Source: Agathobacter ruminis (GTDB lineage: Bacteria; Bacillota; Clostridia; Lachnospirales; Lachnospiraceae). From it: a stretch of 64,000 nucleotides of DNA. Below the pieces are notes generated by a model that was not told where the DNA came from, made no database searches, and saw only the letters and a list, made by a program, of their open reading frames with translations. The stretch is taken from the NCBI RefSeq assembly GCF_002735305.1, contig NZ_PDYG01000030.1, positions 1 through 64,000 of the forward strand. The letters run 5' to 3'. A program made the translations under genes and the position numbers. Positions 9,145 through 19,535 of the stretch are shown here, one piece after another. Within the stretch, counting starts at the first letter, position 1. The number at the start of each line of letters is the position of its first letter.

Positions 9145-10243
9145 AAGAAGATTTTACTTCGACTATTCGCTACTGTTTATATTGATTTTTTTGATATTTT
9201 TCGGACTGGTTATGCTATATAGTTCCAGTTCATATCTGTCAGCAAACAAATTTGGCGATAGTGGACATTATTTAAAACTTCAGATACGAAATCTTTTGTT
9301 TGGACTGGTTGCAATGGCCTTTCTTACATTTGTGGATTACCGCATTTGGAAAAGATGGGGTACTGCTTTGTATGTGCTGGCAATGCTTTTGTGCCTTGCG
9401 GTATATATTCCGGGACTCGGAAGAGCTTCACACGGTTCGGCCCGCTGGCTGTATCTGGGACCAATCAGCTTTCAGCCATCGGAGGTTGCCAAAGTTGCAT
9501 CGATTTTTTTCCTGGCCATGTTCATTGAGCATGCGCCGCATGCAATGTATTCGGTGCGAAATATTTTTAAAGTAATTATTGTAATGTTTCCGCTGGTGGG
9601 AGTGGTTGCATATATGAACCTTTCGACCGCAATCATTTTATTTGGCATCTGCGCCTGTATGATTTTTGTCGCAAGCCCAAAATACAAGCCGTTTGGCGTT
9701 TTGGTCATTTCTGCAATCATGGTAGGAGCAATCTTTGTCTCCATTGCAGGATATCGAATGGCGCGTATTCAGACCTGGCTGCATCCGGAGAATGCAAGCG
9801 GGGATGATGTATATCAGACCCTGCAGGGACTGTATGCCATCGGCTCAGGCGGATTATTCGGCAAAGGCCTGGGACAGAGTATGCAAAAGCTCGGCAATGT
9901 GCCGGAATCGCAAAATGATTTTATTTTTACGATTATCTGCGAAGAATTGGGCCTGTTTGGTGCAATCTGTACCATATTGCTCTATGCTTTGATTTTATGG
10001 CGCATGATGGTGATTGCAAATAATGCGGCCGATCTGTATGGCTCTTTGCTGGTGGTTGGAATCATGGCGCATTTGGCAATTCAGGTAATATTGAATATTG
10101 CTGTTGTTACCAATTCCATTCCGAATACCGGTATTACACTTCCATTCATCAGTTACGGAGGTACTTCCGTATCGATATTGATGGCGGAGATGGGAGTCGT
10201 GCTGGGCGTGTCCCGACAGATTCGACTGGACAATATTCGCTGA
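9134..10243 (+). CDS. ftsW: Septal glycosyltransferase FtsW (SEDS family)
   Basis: A 369-residue polytopic membrane protein of the SEDS family, which polymerises lipid II with a partner class B PBP. About ten hydrophobic segments are visible, with the large extracellular loop motif (LQGLYAIGSGGLFGKGLGQS) and the following PESQNDFIFTIICEELG typical of FtsW/SpoVE. The start overlaps murD by 11 bases, indicating translational coupling. The operon places it with FtsL, FtsI and DivIB, so FtsW is more likely than SpoVE or RodA. Confidence 0.93.
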   Translation: MESKRRFYFDYSLLFILIFLIFFGLVMLYSSSSYLSANKFGDSGHYLKLQIRNLLFGLVAMAFLTFVDYRIWKRWGTALYVLAMLLCLAVYIPGLGRASHGSARWLYLGPISFQPSEVAKVASIFFLAMFIEHAPHAMYSVRNIFKVIIVMFPLVGVVAYMNLSTAIILFGICACMIFVASPKYKPFGVLVISAIMVGAIFVSIAGYRMARIQTWLHPENASGDDVYQTLQGLYAIGSGGLFGKGLGQSMQKLGNVPESQNDFIFTIICEELGLFGAICTILLYALILWRMMVIANNAADLYGSLLVVGIMAHLAIQVILNIAVVTNSIPNTGITLPFISYGGTSVSILMAEMGVVLGVSRQIRLDNIR

Positions 10244-10265
10244 CAGAAATAGAAAAGGTATCTAT

Positions 10266-11024
10266 ATGATCAAAGAGGAACGAAAAAAAGAACGAATGAA
10301 AAAGCGACGGCGCAAAGCCGCCGGAATCATATTTTTGATATTGATCATTGTTCTTGGTGGCGGATTTGCAATAGGATGGACCTGTTTTCGCATCAAGACG
10401 GTAGAAGTGGAGGGCAATGCACTCTACGAGAATTCGGTGATTGAGAACGCTGTGCTCAATGACAAATATTCATGGAACAGTATCTATGTATATTTGAAAT
10501 ATAAATTTACATCGATGGATCCCATTCCTTTTGTGGATACGGTTGAAATCAAACTGGACAGCCCGAGCAAATTACATATCACAGTATATGAAAAAGGTGT
10601 AATGGGATATTTTTATGACGAGAATGAAGATGCAAATGTCTATTTTGATAAAGATGGCTTTGTAGCGGAAATCTCGCAGAGAGTCATCGAAGGAGTCCCG
10701 ATGATCAAGGGACTGCAATGTGATTCCATTCAGCTGTACGAGAAACTTTCCATCGAACAATCACTGCTGGATGACCTGTTGACATTGACGCAGACTTTAA
10801 AAAGAGAGAAACTGGTTCCGGACTCCATTGTATACGGAAGAGAGAATTCTCCGATTCTGATCTATCAAAATATATGGGTTCCGCTTGGAACAGTGGAGCA
10901 AATTACACAAAAAGTAGAACATTTGGCACAGATTTTACCAAAGTTAAAAGGTGAAAGCGGAATGTTGCATTTGGAAAACTGGACAGAAGATTCCCCAAAT
11001 ATTGTTTTTGACAGAGATGAGTAA
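10266..11024 (+). CDS. divIB: Cell division protein DivIB/FtsQ
   Basis: A 252-residue bitopic protein: a highly basic cytoplasmic N-terminus (residues 1-20), a membrane segment (about 20-42), then a POTRA domain beginning with FRIKTVEVEGNALYENSVI and a beta domain. FtsQ/DivIB holds FtsL and DivIC in the divisome. It starts 22 bases after ftsW. Sequence conservation is low in this family, but topology, POTRA start and position before ftsZ agree. Confidence 0.9.
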   Translation: MIKEERKKERMKKRRRKAAGIIFLILIIVLGGGFAIGWTCFRIKTVEVEGNALYENSVIENAVLNDKYSWNSIYVYLKYKFTSMDPIPFVDTVEIKLDSPSKLHITVYEKGVMGYFYDENEDANVYFDKDGFVAEISQRVIEGVPMIKGLQCDSIQLYEKLSIEQSLLDDLLTLTQTLKREKLVPDSIVYGRENSPILIYQNIWVPLGTVEQITQKVEHLAQILPKLKGESGMLHLENWTEDSPNIVFDRDE

Positions 11025-11032
11025 ATTTTTTG

Positions 11033-11064
11033 TTGATTATTTGCGGGAAAAATTATATTATAAT
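11033..11064 (+). promoter_or_regulatory. Possible internal promoter for ftsZ
   Basis: A perfect TATAAT at 11059-11064 lies 32 bases before the ftsZ start. The best -35 is TTGATT at 11033-11038, with a long 20 bp spacer. Extra ftsZ promoters are common. Confidence 0.4.
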
Positions 11065-11096
11065 CTATATGATTGGAAATAGAGGAGGAAAGACCT

Positions 11097-12326
11097 TTGC
11101 TTGAGATAAGAACGACAGAAGCAGAATCCGGCGCAAAGATTATTGTGATCGGCGTAGGTGGTGCAGGAAATAATGCAGTCGATCGCATGATCGAAGAAAA
11201 TATCGGGGGAGTTGAATTTGTAGGGGTAAATACGGACCAGCAGGCATTAAAGCTTTGCAAAGCTCCGACATTGATTCAGATTGGAGAGAAGCTTACCAAG
11301 GGTCTCGGAGCCGGTGCGCAGCCTGAGATCGGTGAGAAAGCAGCTGAGGAGAGTGCAGAAGAATTATCTGCAGCTATTAAAGGCGCTGATATGGTATTTG
11401 TCACCTGTGGTATGGGTGGAGGAACCGGAACCGGTGCTGCTCCGGTTGTTGCCAGAATCGCAAAAGAAATGGGTATTCTCACTGTCGGTGTAGTTACAAA
11501 ACCTTTCAAATTTGAAGCTAAGCAAAGAATGATCAATGCAATCTCCGGAATTGAGAGACTTCAGTCCAATGTAGATACATTGATCGTGATTCCTAATGAT
11601 AAATTGCTTGAAATTGTTGATCGCCGTACAACCATGCCGGAAGCATTGAAGAAGGCTGATGAGGTATTACAGCAGGCTGTTCAGGGTATTACCGACCTGA
11701 TTAATCTCCCTGCATTGATTAACCTTGACTTCGCAGATGTACAGACCGTTATGAAAGATAAGGGTATGGCTCATATCGGAATCGGTAGTGCGAAGGGTGA
11801 TGAGAAGGCAATCGAGGCTGTGAAGCTGGCTGTTGCATCTCCGTTGCTTGAGACTACCATTAATGGCGCGACACATGTCATCATCAATATTTCCGGAGAC
11901 ATTTCTCTTATGGATGCAAATGATGCTGCAAGCTATGTACAGGAACTTGCCGGCGATAATGCAAATATTATCTTTGGTGCAAAATATGATGAATCTATGC
12001 AGGATGAAGCTACCATCACTGTTATTGCAACCGGTCTTGAGACCACAGGCAATACCGGTGCGACAGCTACAAGCCGTACGATTCCGACACCGACCATGCA
12101 TTACAATCAGCCACAGACCGGCTTGAACATGAATACATCAACTGTAAATCGTCCAAGTGCACGTCCGATGAGCACTGTGAATACCACAAACACAGTGAAT
12201 ACGACCGCAAATGTTTCTTCCATTGGTGCGGGCCTGTCCGGTATTCAAAAACCGGCAAAACCGGAACCGACAGTTAAGCCGATGGACATTAATATTCCTG
12301 ATTTCTTAAAGAATTCAAGAAGATAG
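11097..12326 (+). CDS. ftsZ: Cell division GTPase FtsZ
   Basis: The tubulin homologue that forms the Z ring. I take TTG 11097 as start (409 residues) because an AGAGGAGGAAAG site lies just before it; an in-frame TTG at 11073 would put that site inside the gene. The tubulin signature GGGTGTG is at residues 107-113, and the N-terminal GTP loop reads [13 protein letters not shown] Thr/Asn/Pro-rich linker follows, then the C-terminal peptide [13 protein letters not shown] that binds FtsA/SepF-type partners. It ends the cluster and is followed by a terminator. Confidence 0.97.
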   Translation: MLEIRTTEAESGAKIIVIGVGGAGNNAVDRMIEENIGGVEFVGVNTDQQALKLCKAPTLIQIGEKLTKGLGAGAQPEIGEKAAEESAEELSAAIKGADMVFVTCGMGGGTGTGAAPVVARIAKEMGILTVGVVTKPFKFEAKQRMINAISGIERLQSNVDTLIVIPNDKLLEIVDRRTTMPEALKKADEVLQQAVQGITDLINLPALINLDFADVQTVMKDKGMAHIGIGSAKGDEKAIEAVKLAVASPLLETTINGATHVIINISGDISLMDANDAASYVQELAGDNANIIFGAKYDESMQDEATITVIATGLETTGNTGATATSRTIPTPTMHYNQPQTGLNMNTSTVNRPSARPMSTVNTTNTVNTTANVSSIGAGLSGIQKPAKPEPTVKPMDINIPDFLKNSRR

Positions 12327-12360
12327 CATTTTGCAAAAGATTTTAATACGATGAATACAA

Positions 12361-12391
12361 AAAAGAACCGACCATCAGGTCGGTTCTTTTT
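12361..12391 (+). terminator. Intrinsic terminator after ftsZ
   Basis: Arms AAAAGAACCGACC and GGTCGGTTCTTTT with a 4-base loop and a T tract, closing the division cluster. Confidence 0.93.
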
Positions 12392-12492
12392 GATTCCGTG
12401 TCTAAACATTGCATTTTAGAGATAAATCTGATAAACTCTAAAAGTTGTACAATGCATATGGTATGGCATTATGAAATTACAAAGGAGAGAAC

Positions 12493-14280
12493 ATGAAGAA
12501 ATTAATCGATGAAATCACGGCAGTTGTGACTTCTGCCTTTGTGGAAAACGGATATGATGAGAAATATGGTAAAGTTACGGTATCCAATCGTCCGGATTTG
12601 TGTGAATATCAATGTAACGGGGCGATGGCTGCAGCAAAAGAATATAAATGTGCACCATTTATGATTTCAGACAAGATTGCGGAAGCACTTGCCTCTAATC
12701 CGATGTTTTCTTCTGTGGAATCGGTTAAGCCGGGCTTTTTAAATATGATTTTGGCTCCGGAATATACCGCACAATATATGAATCGCATGAAAGAGGAACC
12801 GAAATTCGGATTGGAAACCGCAAAGAATCCGAAGACCATCATTGTGGACTACGGCGGACCGAATGTGGCAAAACCGCTTCATGTCGGACATCTTCGCTCT
12901 GCGATTATCGGTGAGTCGGTAAAGCGTATTGCAAAATATATGGGAGATACCGCAATCGGCGATGTACATCTGGGCGATTGGGGACTTCAGATGGGATTGA
13001 TCATTACAGAATTACAGGTGCGCAAACCGGATCTGTGCTATTTTGATTCGTCTTTTGAGGGTGAATATCCGAAGGAAGCACCATTTACTCTTTCTGAACT
13101 AGAGGAAATTTATCCAACTGCAAGCGGCAAATCCAAAGAGGATGATGCCTTTAAGGAAGCTGCACTTGCCGCAACCAATGAATTACAGCAGGGACGCCGT
13201 GGATATCGTGCGCTTTTGCAGCATATCCTGGATATTTCCATCCCGGATTTAATGAAGAATTATGCAAATCTGAATGTGTCTTTTGAACTTTGGAAAGGTG
13301 AAAAAGATGCCGCAGAATATATCCCGGATATGGTACAGATGTTAAAAGACAAGGGCTTTGCACATGTCAGTGAGGGTGCTTTGGTGGTTGATGTCAGAGA
13401 AGAAAGCGATGCAAAAGAGATTCCGCCTTGTATCATTTTAAAGAGTGACGGATCTTCCTTATATGCGACCACAGACCTTGCAACCATGGTCTGGAGAGAG
13501 AAGGATTACCATCCGGATGCGATGGTATATCTGGCTGACAAGCGTCAGGAACTTCATTTCGTACAGTGTTTCAGAACCGCAAAAAAGGCAGGAATTGTTT
13601 CCCCAAATACGGAATTGACCTTTATCGGATTCGGTACGATGAACGGCAAAGACGGAAAACCGTTCAAGACCAGAGAAGGTGGCGTTATGCGTCTGGAAAA
13701 TCTGGTAAAAGATGTCAATGACAAGATGTATGAAAAAATTTCCGAAAACAGAAAAGCCAAGGAAGAACTGGATATTTCCGAGGAAGAAGCGCGTCAGACG
13801 GCAAAGAAGATTGCACTTGCTGCAATCAAATACGGAGATTTGTCGAACCAGGCTGTCAAGGATTATGTCTTTGATATTGACCGCTTCACTTCATTTGAAG
13901 GAAATACGGGACCTTATATTCTTTATACCATCGTCCGAATCAAATCCATCCTTGCAAAATATATTGCAACCGGAAAGAATCCGGATGCAGCTGGTGCAAT
14001 CCTTCCTGCAGCAAATGCAAGCGAGAAGAAGCTGAATCTTGCACTGGCAGGATTTGCCGGAGCGATTACCGGTGCCTATGAAGAAAAAGCACCGCACAAA
14101 ATCTGCGCATATATTTATGAACTGGCAGAAGCATTCAACGGATTTTATCATGAGACCAAAATCCTTTCGGAAGAGGATGGTGCACGCCAGCTGTCATTTA
14201 TCAAAGAATTACAATTAACAAAGGACATACTTGAAACCTGCATTGATCTGTTGGGATTTGATGCACCGGAGCGTATGTAA
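12493..14280 (+). CDS. argS: Arginyl-tRNA synthetase
   Basis: A class I synthetase that charges tRNA-Arg. 595 residues, starting at ATG 12493 after AAAGGAGAG. The N-terminal Arg-specific domain comes first, then the HIGH-equivalent H130-V-G-H133 and the KMSKS-equivalent K392-T-R-E-G, and the C-terminal anticodon-binding DALR domain ending in ERM. The 100-base leader shows no T-box features. prfC follows after 9 bases. A tRNA-Arg gene lies 8 kb downstream. Confidence 0.97.
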   Translation: MKKLIDEITAVVTSAFVENGYDEKYGKVTVSNRPDLCEYQCNGAMAAAKEYKCAPFMISDKIAEALASNPMFSSVESVKPGFLNMILAPEYTAQYMNRMKEEPKFGLETAKNPKTIIVDYGGPNVAKPLHVGHLRSAIIGESVKRIAKYMGDTAIGDVHLGDWGLQMGLIITELQVRKPDLCYFDSSFEGEYPKEAPFTLSELEEIYPTASGKSKEDDAFKEAALAATNELQQGRRGYRALLQHILDISIPDLMKNYANLNVSFELWKGEKDAAEYIPDMVQMLKDKGFAHVSEGALVVDVREESDAKEIPPCIILKSDGSSLYATTDLATMVWREKDYHPDAMVYLADKRQELHFVQCFRTAKKAGIVSPNTELTFIGFGTMNGKDGKPFKTREGGVMRLENLVKDVNDKMYEKISENRKAKEELDISEEEARQTAKKIALAAIKYGDLSNQAVKDYVFDIDRFTSFEGNTGPYILYTIVRIKSILAKYIATGKNPDAAGAILPAANASEKKLNLALAGFAGAITGAYEEKAPHKICAYIYELAEAFNGFYHETKILSEEDGARQLSFIKELQLTKDILETCIDLLGFDAPERM

Positions 14281-14289
14281 GGATATCAT

Positions 14290-15882
14290 ATGAGCAATTT
14301 GAAACAAGAAATTGAAAAACGCCGTACATTTGCGATTATTTCACATCCGGATGCCGGCAAGACGACATTGACCGAAAAATTCCTTCTCTATGGAGGCGCA
14401 ATTAATCAGGCCGGATCGGTAAAGGGAAAGGCGACTGCCAAACATGCCGTTTCCGACTGGATGGAAATTGAAAAGCAAAGAGGTATTTCCGTTACCTCTT
14501 CGGTATTACAGTTTAATTATGACGGATATTGTATCAATATTCTCGATACCCCGGGACATCAGGACTTCTCGGAGGATACTTATCGTACCCTGATGGCTGC
14601 GGACTCAGCCGTGATGGTTATTGATGCTTCCAAAGGTGTCGAGGCACAGACCCGTAAGCTGTTTAAAGTCTGTGTGATGCGTCATATACCGATTTTCACA
14701 TTTATCAATAAAATGGATCGTGATGCCAATGATACATTTGAATTATTGGATGATATCGAAAATGAGCTTGGCATTGCAACCTGCCCGATCAACTGGCCAA
14801 TCGGTTCCGGAAAAGAATTCAAGGGCGTTTATGATTTGAAATCAAAGCAGGTCATGACTTTCTCGGATACCAGAAAAGGTACACAGGAGGGACAGGAAAC
14901 ATTGATTTCCATTGACGATCCTGCCCTTTTGGATGAAATCGGGGAAGAGAAGCGTGCGCAGCTGCTGGACGAAATTGAATTGCTCGAAGGTGCCGGAGCG
15001 GAATTTGATCAGGAACTGGTTACAAAGGGAGAATTGTCCCCTGTATTTTTCGGAAGTGCACTGACCAACTTTGGCGTGGAAACTTTCCTGCGTCATTTCC
15101 TGCAAATGACCTATGCACCGCTTTCGAGAACTTCGGACAAAGGCGAAATCAATCCTTTCTCGGAAGACTTTTCGGCTTTCGTATTTAAGATTCAGGCCAA
15201 TATGAACAAAAACCATCGTGACCGCATTGCCTTTATGCGTATTGTTTCCGGTGAATTTGAGGCCGGAATGGAAGCCTATCATGTGCAGGGAGGCAAGAAT
15301 ATCAAGCTTGCTCAGCCACAACAGATGATGGCGGATGAACGCAAAATGGTGGACCGTGCCTGTGCCGGAGATATTATCGGTTTGTTTGATCCGGGTATTT
15401 TTTCTATCGGTGATACACTTACAACGGCAAAAGAAAAATTCTGTTTCGAGGGAATTCCGACTTTCGCCCCGGAACATTTTGCAAGATGTTCCCTGGTTGA
15501 TTCCATGAAGCGAAAGCAATTCGTCAAGGGAATTACACAGATTGCGCAAGAAGGTGCAATTCAGATTTTCCAGGAATACAAGGGCGGAATGGAAGAGATT
15601 ATTGTTGGCGTGGTCGGCGTGCTTCAGTTTGACGTATTGAAATTCCGTTTACAGAGCGAATATAATGTTGAAATTCGACTCGAGAATCTGCCTTATGAAT
15701 ACATTCGATGGATCAAGAATCCGGAGACGGTTGATATGGACCGTCTGGTCGGAACCAGTGATATGAAGAAAGTAAAAGATATGAAAGATCGTCCACTCTT
15801 AATCTTTATCAATGAGTGGAGTATCGGCATGGTACTGGATCGAAATGAAGGGCTGGAACTGGAAGAATTCAGCAGAAATTAA
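14290..15882 (+). CDS. prfC: Peptide chain release factor 3
   Basis: RF3 is a translational GTPase that ejects RF1/RF2 from the ribosome after termination. The 530-residue product has the G1 loop HPDAGKTT at 19-26, the RF3-type LLYGGAINQAGSVK segment, G3 DTPGHQDF and G4 NKMDRD. It lacks the EF-G domain IV, as RF3 does. It sits 9 bases after argS, so the two are likely co-transcribed, and it ends in a terminator. Confidence 0.96.
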   Translation: MSNLKQEIEKRRTFAIISHPDAGKTTLTEKFLLYGGAINQAGSVKGKATAKHAVSDWMEIEKQRGISVTSSVLQFNYDGYCINILDTPGHQDFSEDTYRTLMAADSAVMVIDASKGVEAQTRKLFKVCVMRHIPIFTFINKMDRDANDTFELLDDIENELGIATCPINWPIGSGKEFKGVYDLKSKQVMTFSDTRKGTQEGQETLISIDDPALLDEIGEEKRAQLLDEIELLEGAGAEFDQELVTKGELSPVFFGSALTNFGVETFLRHFLQMTYAPLSRTSDKGEINPFSEDFSAFVFKIQANMNKNHRDRIAFMRIVSGEFEAGMEAYHVQGGKNIKLAQPQQMMADERKMVDRACAGDIIGLFDPGIFSIGDTLTTAKEKFCFEGIPTFAPEHFARCSLVDSMKRKQFVKGITQIAQEGAIQIFQEYKGGMEEIIVGVVGVLQFDVLKFRLQSEYNVEIRLENLPYEYIRWIKNPETVDMDRLVGTSDMKKVKDMKDRPLLIFINEWSIGMVLDRNEGLELEEFSRN

Positions 15883-15900
15883 GACAGCATCATGAATATG

Positions 15901-15935
15901 AAAAAGACAAGGTCACAGGACTTTGTCTTTTTTTT
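15901..15935 (+). terminator. Intrinsic terminator after prfC
   Basis: Arms AAGACAAGGTC and GACTTTGTCTT (one mismatch) with a 4-base loop, then eight T. Confidence 0.9.
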
Positions 15936-15948
15936 GGACTGGCGCCGG

Positions 15949-15978
15949 TTGACAATGCTTTTGAAAAATAATTATAAT
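15949..15978 (+). promoter_or_regulatory. Upstream recA promoter (P1)
   Basis: Perfect consensus TTGACA (15949-15954) and TATAAT (15973-15978) with an 18 bp spacer, directly after the prfC terminator. It starts about 135 bases before recA and well upstream of the SOS box. Confidence 0.75.
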
Positions 15979-16004
15979 AAAAAAGTCGTTTGGAGAAAAA
16001 TCGG

Positions 16005-16036
16005 TTGACATCCACTGGAAAGTATATTAGTATAAT
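16005..16036 (+). promoter_or_regulatory. Downstream recA promoter (P2)
   Basis: TTGACA (16005-16010) with either TAGTAT at 16028 (17 bp spacer) or TATAAT at 16031 (20 bp). Transcription would start at the SOS box. Confidence 0.6.
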
Positions 16037-16044
16037 TACAGAAC

Positions 16045-16058
16045 CGAACGGATGTTCA
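16045..16058 (+). promoter_or_regulatory. LexA/SOS box upstream of recA
   Basis: CGAACGGATGTTCA matches the Gram-positive LexA box core GAAC-N4-GTTC exactly. It lies where P2 transcription would begin, so LexA would block P2. Confidence 0.8.
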
Positions 16059-16119
16059 GAAAGTTTGTTCGAAAATCCGTCAGGATAAAATATGATTGAA
16101 TCGATGAAAGGATAATAAA

Positions 16120-17166
16120 ATGGCAAAAGAAGATAAATTAAAAGCATTGGATGCTGCGATTGCGCAGATTGAGAAACAATATGGAAAAGGCTCCGTAATG
16201 AAGCTTGGCGATAATGCCTCACATATGAACGTGGAGACCATTCCTACCGGCTCTTTGAGTCTGGATATTGCATTGGGCCTTGGAGGACTGCCAAAGGGGC
16301 GTATCATTGAGATTTACGGACCTGAATCATCCGGTAAGACCACAGTTGCATTACATTGTGTAGCCGAAGTACAAAAGAGGGGTGGTATCGCCGGATTTAT
16401 TGACGCGGAACATGCACTTGATCCGGTTTATGCAAAGAATATTGGTGTTGACATTGACAATCTTTATATTTCACAGCCGGACTGCGGAGAACAGGCACTC
16501 GAAATTACAGAGACCATGGTGCGCTCTGGAGCAGTTGATATTGTCATTGTAGACTCTGTTGCAGCACTTGTTCCGAAGGCTGAAATCGATGGAGATATGG
16601 GTGATTCCCATGTGGGTCTTCAGGCACGACTGATGAGCCAGGCACTTCGTAAGTTGACCGGTGTCATCAGCAAATCAAACTGTATTGTTATCTTCATCAA
16701 CCAGTTGCGTGAAAAAGTCGGAATCATGTTTGGTAATCCGGAGACGACAACAGGTGGTCGTGCATTGAAATTCTATTCTTCCGTTCGCCTGGATGTCAGA
16801 AGAGTAGAGGCATTAAAGCAGGCTGGAGAGGTGATTGGTAACCATACACGCGTAAAGATCGTGAAAAATAAGGTCGCTCCACCATTCCGTGAAGCAGAAT
16901 TTGATATCATGTTCGGTCAGGGAATTTCCAAAGAAGGAGACATTCTGGATTTGGCTGCAAATGTCGGCATTATCAACAAATCCGGTGCATGGTATGCATA
17001 TGAAGGCGACAAGATTGGTCAGGGCCGTGAAAATGCCAAAACTTATTTGCGCGAGAACCCGGAATTCTGCAATATGATTGAGCAGAAGGTGCGCGATCAC
17101 TATTTTAACGCAGAAGGCGAAAACGAAGCATTAGATGAGACTCAGGATATTTCACCGGAAGAGTAA
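16120..17166 (+). CDS. recA: Recombinase RecA
   Basis: RecA forms filaments on single-stranded DNA, carries out strand exchange and triggers LexA cleavage. The 348-residue product has Walker A GPESSGKT (67-74), the Walker B segment [11 protein letters not shown], the [11 protein letters not shown] loop and the acidic C-terminal tail. The leader holds two promoters and an SOS box, so basal and damage-induced expression are both expected. recX starts 6 bases after its stop. Confidence 0.98.
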   Translation: MAKEDKLKALDAAIAQIEKQYGKGSVMKLGDNASHMNVETIPTGSLSLDIALGLGGLPKGRIIEIYGPESSGKTTVALHCVAEVQKRGGIAGFIDAEHALDPVYAKNIGVDIDNLYISQPDCGEQALEITETMVRSGAVDIVIVDSVAALVPKAEIDGDMGDSHVGLQARLMSQALRKLTGVISKSNCIVIFINQLREKVGIMFGNPETTTGGRALKFYSSVRLDVRRVEALKQAGEVIGNHTRVKIVKNKVAPPFREAEFDIMFGQGISKEGDILDLAANVGIINKSGAWYAYEGDKIGQGRENAKTYLRENPEFCNMIEQKVRDHYFNAEGENEALDETQDISPEE

Positions 17167-17172
17167 ACATGT

Positions 17173-17787
17173 ATGGAGCAGGATTTTTTTGTAACAGAAA
17201 TTAAAAAACTTGCGAAAGGTAAATATGAGGTTTCCCTTGAAGGAGGGGAACCTCTTATTCTCTATGGCAAAGAATTGTCAGCATATTCCATCCGTGAACA
17301 ATCTGTTTTGCCGGGGCCTGTCTATGAGCAGATTATCAGGGAAGTCTTATCCCGGCGCGCAACCCGACGAGCCATGCATCTGCTTGAAAAGATGGACCGC
17401 ACAGAGGCAGACTTGCGTGAAAAATTGCGCAAAAACGGCTATCCGCAGCGTTGTATTGATGCTGCAATCGAATATGTGACCGGATATCATTATCTGGATG
17501 ATCAAAGATATGCGCAGAATTATATCTTATTTTATCAGTCGAAATACAGCCGCCGGATTCTGACGCAAAAGTTGTTGCAAAAAGGCGTTGACAGGCAGAC
17601 GATTGAAGAATGCATGGATGAAATATATACCTCGGATGAGCGAGCTATGATTGTCAAATTATTAAAAAAGCGGGGGTATGATCCGGAGCATGCAGATATC
17701 AAGGAAAAACAAAAAAACTATGCATTTCTGATGCGAAAAGGATTTTCTTCATCCGAAATTTCCGCTGCTATGAAGCAGGAATGGTAA
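17173..17787 (+). CDS. recX: Regulatory protein RecX
   Basis: RecX binds and caps RecA filaments. A 204-residue all-helical protein with the repeated three-helix RecX units: ATRRAMHLLEKMDRTEADLREKL is followed by a second unit around YSRRILTQKLLQKGVDRQTIEEC. The ATG at 17173 is 6 bases after the recA stop and close to a GGAAGAG site in the recA end, so co-transcription and co-induction are expected. Length is normal for Firmicutes. Confidence 0.92.
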   Translation: MEQDFFVTEIKKLAKGKYEVSLEGGEPLILYGKELSAYSIREQSVLPGPVYEQIIREVLSRRATRRAMHLLEKMDRTEADLREKLRKNGYPQRCIDAAIEYVTGYHYLDDQRYAQNYILFYQSKYSRRILTQKLLQKGVDRQTIEECMDEIYTSDERAMIVKLLKKRGYDPEHADIKEKQKNYAFLMRKGFSSSEISAAMKQEW

Positions 17788-17808
17788 CTGTAATCTGACA
17801 CGGATTTC

Positions 17809-17837
17809 TTGACAGAAGAAGTGAAAAAGGATAATAT
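17809..17837 (+). promoter_or_regulatory. Possible promoter of rny
   Basis: TTGACA (17809-17814), a 17 bp spacer, TAATAT (17832-17837). A second TTGACA at 17854 has no good -10 at normal spacing. Confidence 0.5.
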
Positions 17838-17923
17838 TAAATTGTTGTATTTATTGACAGCGATTTTAGAAAATTTCTTTTGTAATATGTACAATGAAAA
17901 CTAAATAAGGAGGTGCTCCTGAG

Positions 17924-19477
17924 ATGGACATAACACATGCAATTATATTGATTGCGATTGCTGTTGTTGTGACCGCGGTTGTTGTATGGCTGATCACCAG
18001 TTCTGTCTTGAAAAATTCCGCAAAATCCAAGATTGGTAATGCAGAAGAAAAAGCAAGAGAGATTATTGATGAGGCTGTAAAAACTGCAGAGACGAAGAAG
18101 CGTGAAGCCTTACTCGAAGCCAAAGAAGAGAACATTCGAGCAAAGAATGACCTTGACAAAGAGATTAAGGAACGCAGAAACGAGATGCAGCGCAACGAAC
18201 GCCGAGTTGTTCAAAAGGAAGAGTCTGTGGACAAGAAACTTGAAGCAATTGAGAAAAAAGAAGCTTCGCTTGCCCAAAAGGAAGACAATCTCAACAAACA
18301 AAAGGCACAGGTCGCAAAGCTGAATGAACAGCGCATTCAGGAACTGGAAAGAATTTCCGGATTAACCTCTGAACAAGCAAAAGAATTTCTCTTAAAAACC
18401 ATTGAAGAAGATGTAAAACTTGATACTGCAAAAATGATTAAAGAAGCGGAAGCGAGAGCAAAGGAAGAAGCCGATAAGCGCGCGAAGGATTATGTGGTTA
18501 CCGCAATCCAGAAATGTGCTGCCGATCATGTTTCCGAGACAACCATTTCGGTTGTTCAGCTTCCAAATGATGAAATGAAAGGACGCATTATTGGTCGTGA
18601 AGGACGTAATATCCGTACCCTCGAGACCATGACCGGTGTTGATCTGATTATTGATGACACACCGGAGGCGGTTATTTTATCCAGCTTTGATCCAATTCGC
18701 CGCGAGGTGGCCCGCATTGCCCTTGAGAAGCTGATTGTGGATGGTCGTATCCATCCTGCTCGGATTGAGGAAATGGTTGAGAAGGCCCAGAAGGAAGTGG
18801 AGAATATGATTCGAGAAGCAGGTGAAGCTGCTACACTCGAAGTTGGAGTCCATGGAATTCATCCGGAATTGATCAAATTACTTGGTAAGATGAAGTTCCG
18901 TACCAGTTACGGACAGAACGCATTGAAGCATTCAATTGAAGTGGCTCAGATCTGTGGATTGTTGGCTGCTGAGATTGGTGAAGATGTTCGTCTTGCAAAG
19001 CGTGCCGGACTTTTACATGATATTGGTAAGGCCGTAGATCATGAAATGGAAGGATCACATATTCAGCTTGGTGTTGAATTATGTAAGAAATACAAGGAAT
19101 CACGCCTTGTGATTAATGCAGTAGAATCACATCATGGCGATGTTGAACCGGAGACTACAATTGCCTTTTTGGTACAGGCGGCTGATACAATCAGTGCTGC
19201 CAGACCGGGTGCAAGACGCGAGACAATTGAGACTTATTCGAACCGGTTACAGCAACTTGAAGAAATTACAAATGGTTATAAGGGAGTCGAAAAATCTTTT
19301 GCTATTCAGGCAGGTAGAGAAATTCGTGTAATGGTAGTTCCCGAGCAAATTAGTGATGCGGAGATGGTACTTATGGCGCGTGATATTTCAAAACAGATTG
19401 AATCTGAATTAGAATATCCTGGTCAGATTAAGGTAAATGTAATCCGTGAATCACGAGTAATTGACTATGCAAAGTAA
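17924..19477 (+). CDS. rny: Ribonuclease Y
   Basis: A membrane-anchored endoribonuclease that starts mRNA decay in Firmicutes. 517 residues in the family's order: an N-terminal membrane segment (about 4-25), a long charged coiled coil (about 30-200), a KH domain with [13 protein letters not shown], and an HD domain with the metal-binding H365-D366. The ATG follows an AAGGAGG site. A compact hairpin ends the gene. Confidence 0.97.
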   Translation: MDITHAIILIAIAVVVTAVVVWLITSSVLKNSAKSKIGNAEEKAREIIDEAVKTAETKKREALLEAKEENIRAKNDLDKEIKERRNEMQRNERRVVQKEESVDKKLEAIEKKEASLAQKEDNLNKQKAQVAKLNEQRIQELERISGLTSEQAKEFLLKTIEEDVKLDTAKMIKEAEARAKEEADKRAKDYVVTAIQKCAADHVSETTISVVQLPNDEMKGRIIGREGRNIRTLETMTGVDLIIDDTPEAVILSSFDPIRREVARIALEKLIVDGRIHPARIEEMVEKAQKEVENMIREAGEAATLEVGVHGIHPELIKLLGKMKFRTSYGQNALKHSIEVAQICGLLAAEIGEDVRLAKRAGLLHDIGKAVDHEMEGSHIQLGVELCKKYKESRLVINAVESHHGDVEPETTIAFLVQAADTISAARPGARRETIETYSNRLQQLEEITNGYKGVEKSFAIQAGREIRVMVVPEQISDAEMVLMARDISKQIESELEYPGQIKVNVIRESRVIDYAK

Positions 19478-19484
19478 AAAACTT

Positions 19485-19514
19485 GGACCGACAGACTTGT
19501 TCTGTCGGTCCTTT
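19485..19514 (+). terminator. Intrinsic terminator after rny
   Basis: Arms GGACCGACAGA and TCTGTCGGTCC with a 5-base loop but only three T after it. Some readthrough into the Nudix gene, whose start is 22 bases further on, is likely. Confidence 0.6.
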
Positions 19515-19535
19515 GTCATTATGGAGGAATGGAAT

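Noticed and set aside
12392-12492. Possible T-box or other riboswitch before argS
   Set aside because: Only 100 bases, with no T-box sequence and no terminator/antiterminator pair; nothing convincing seen.
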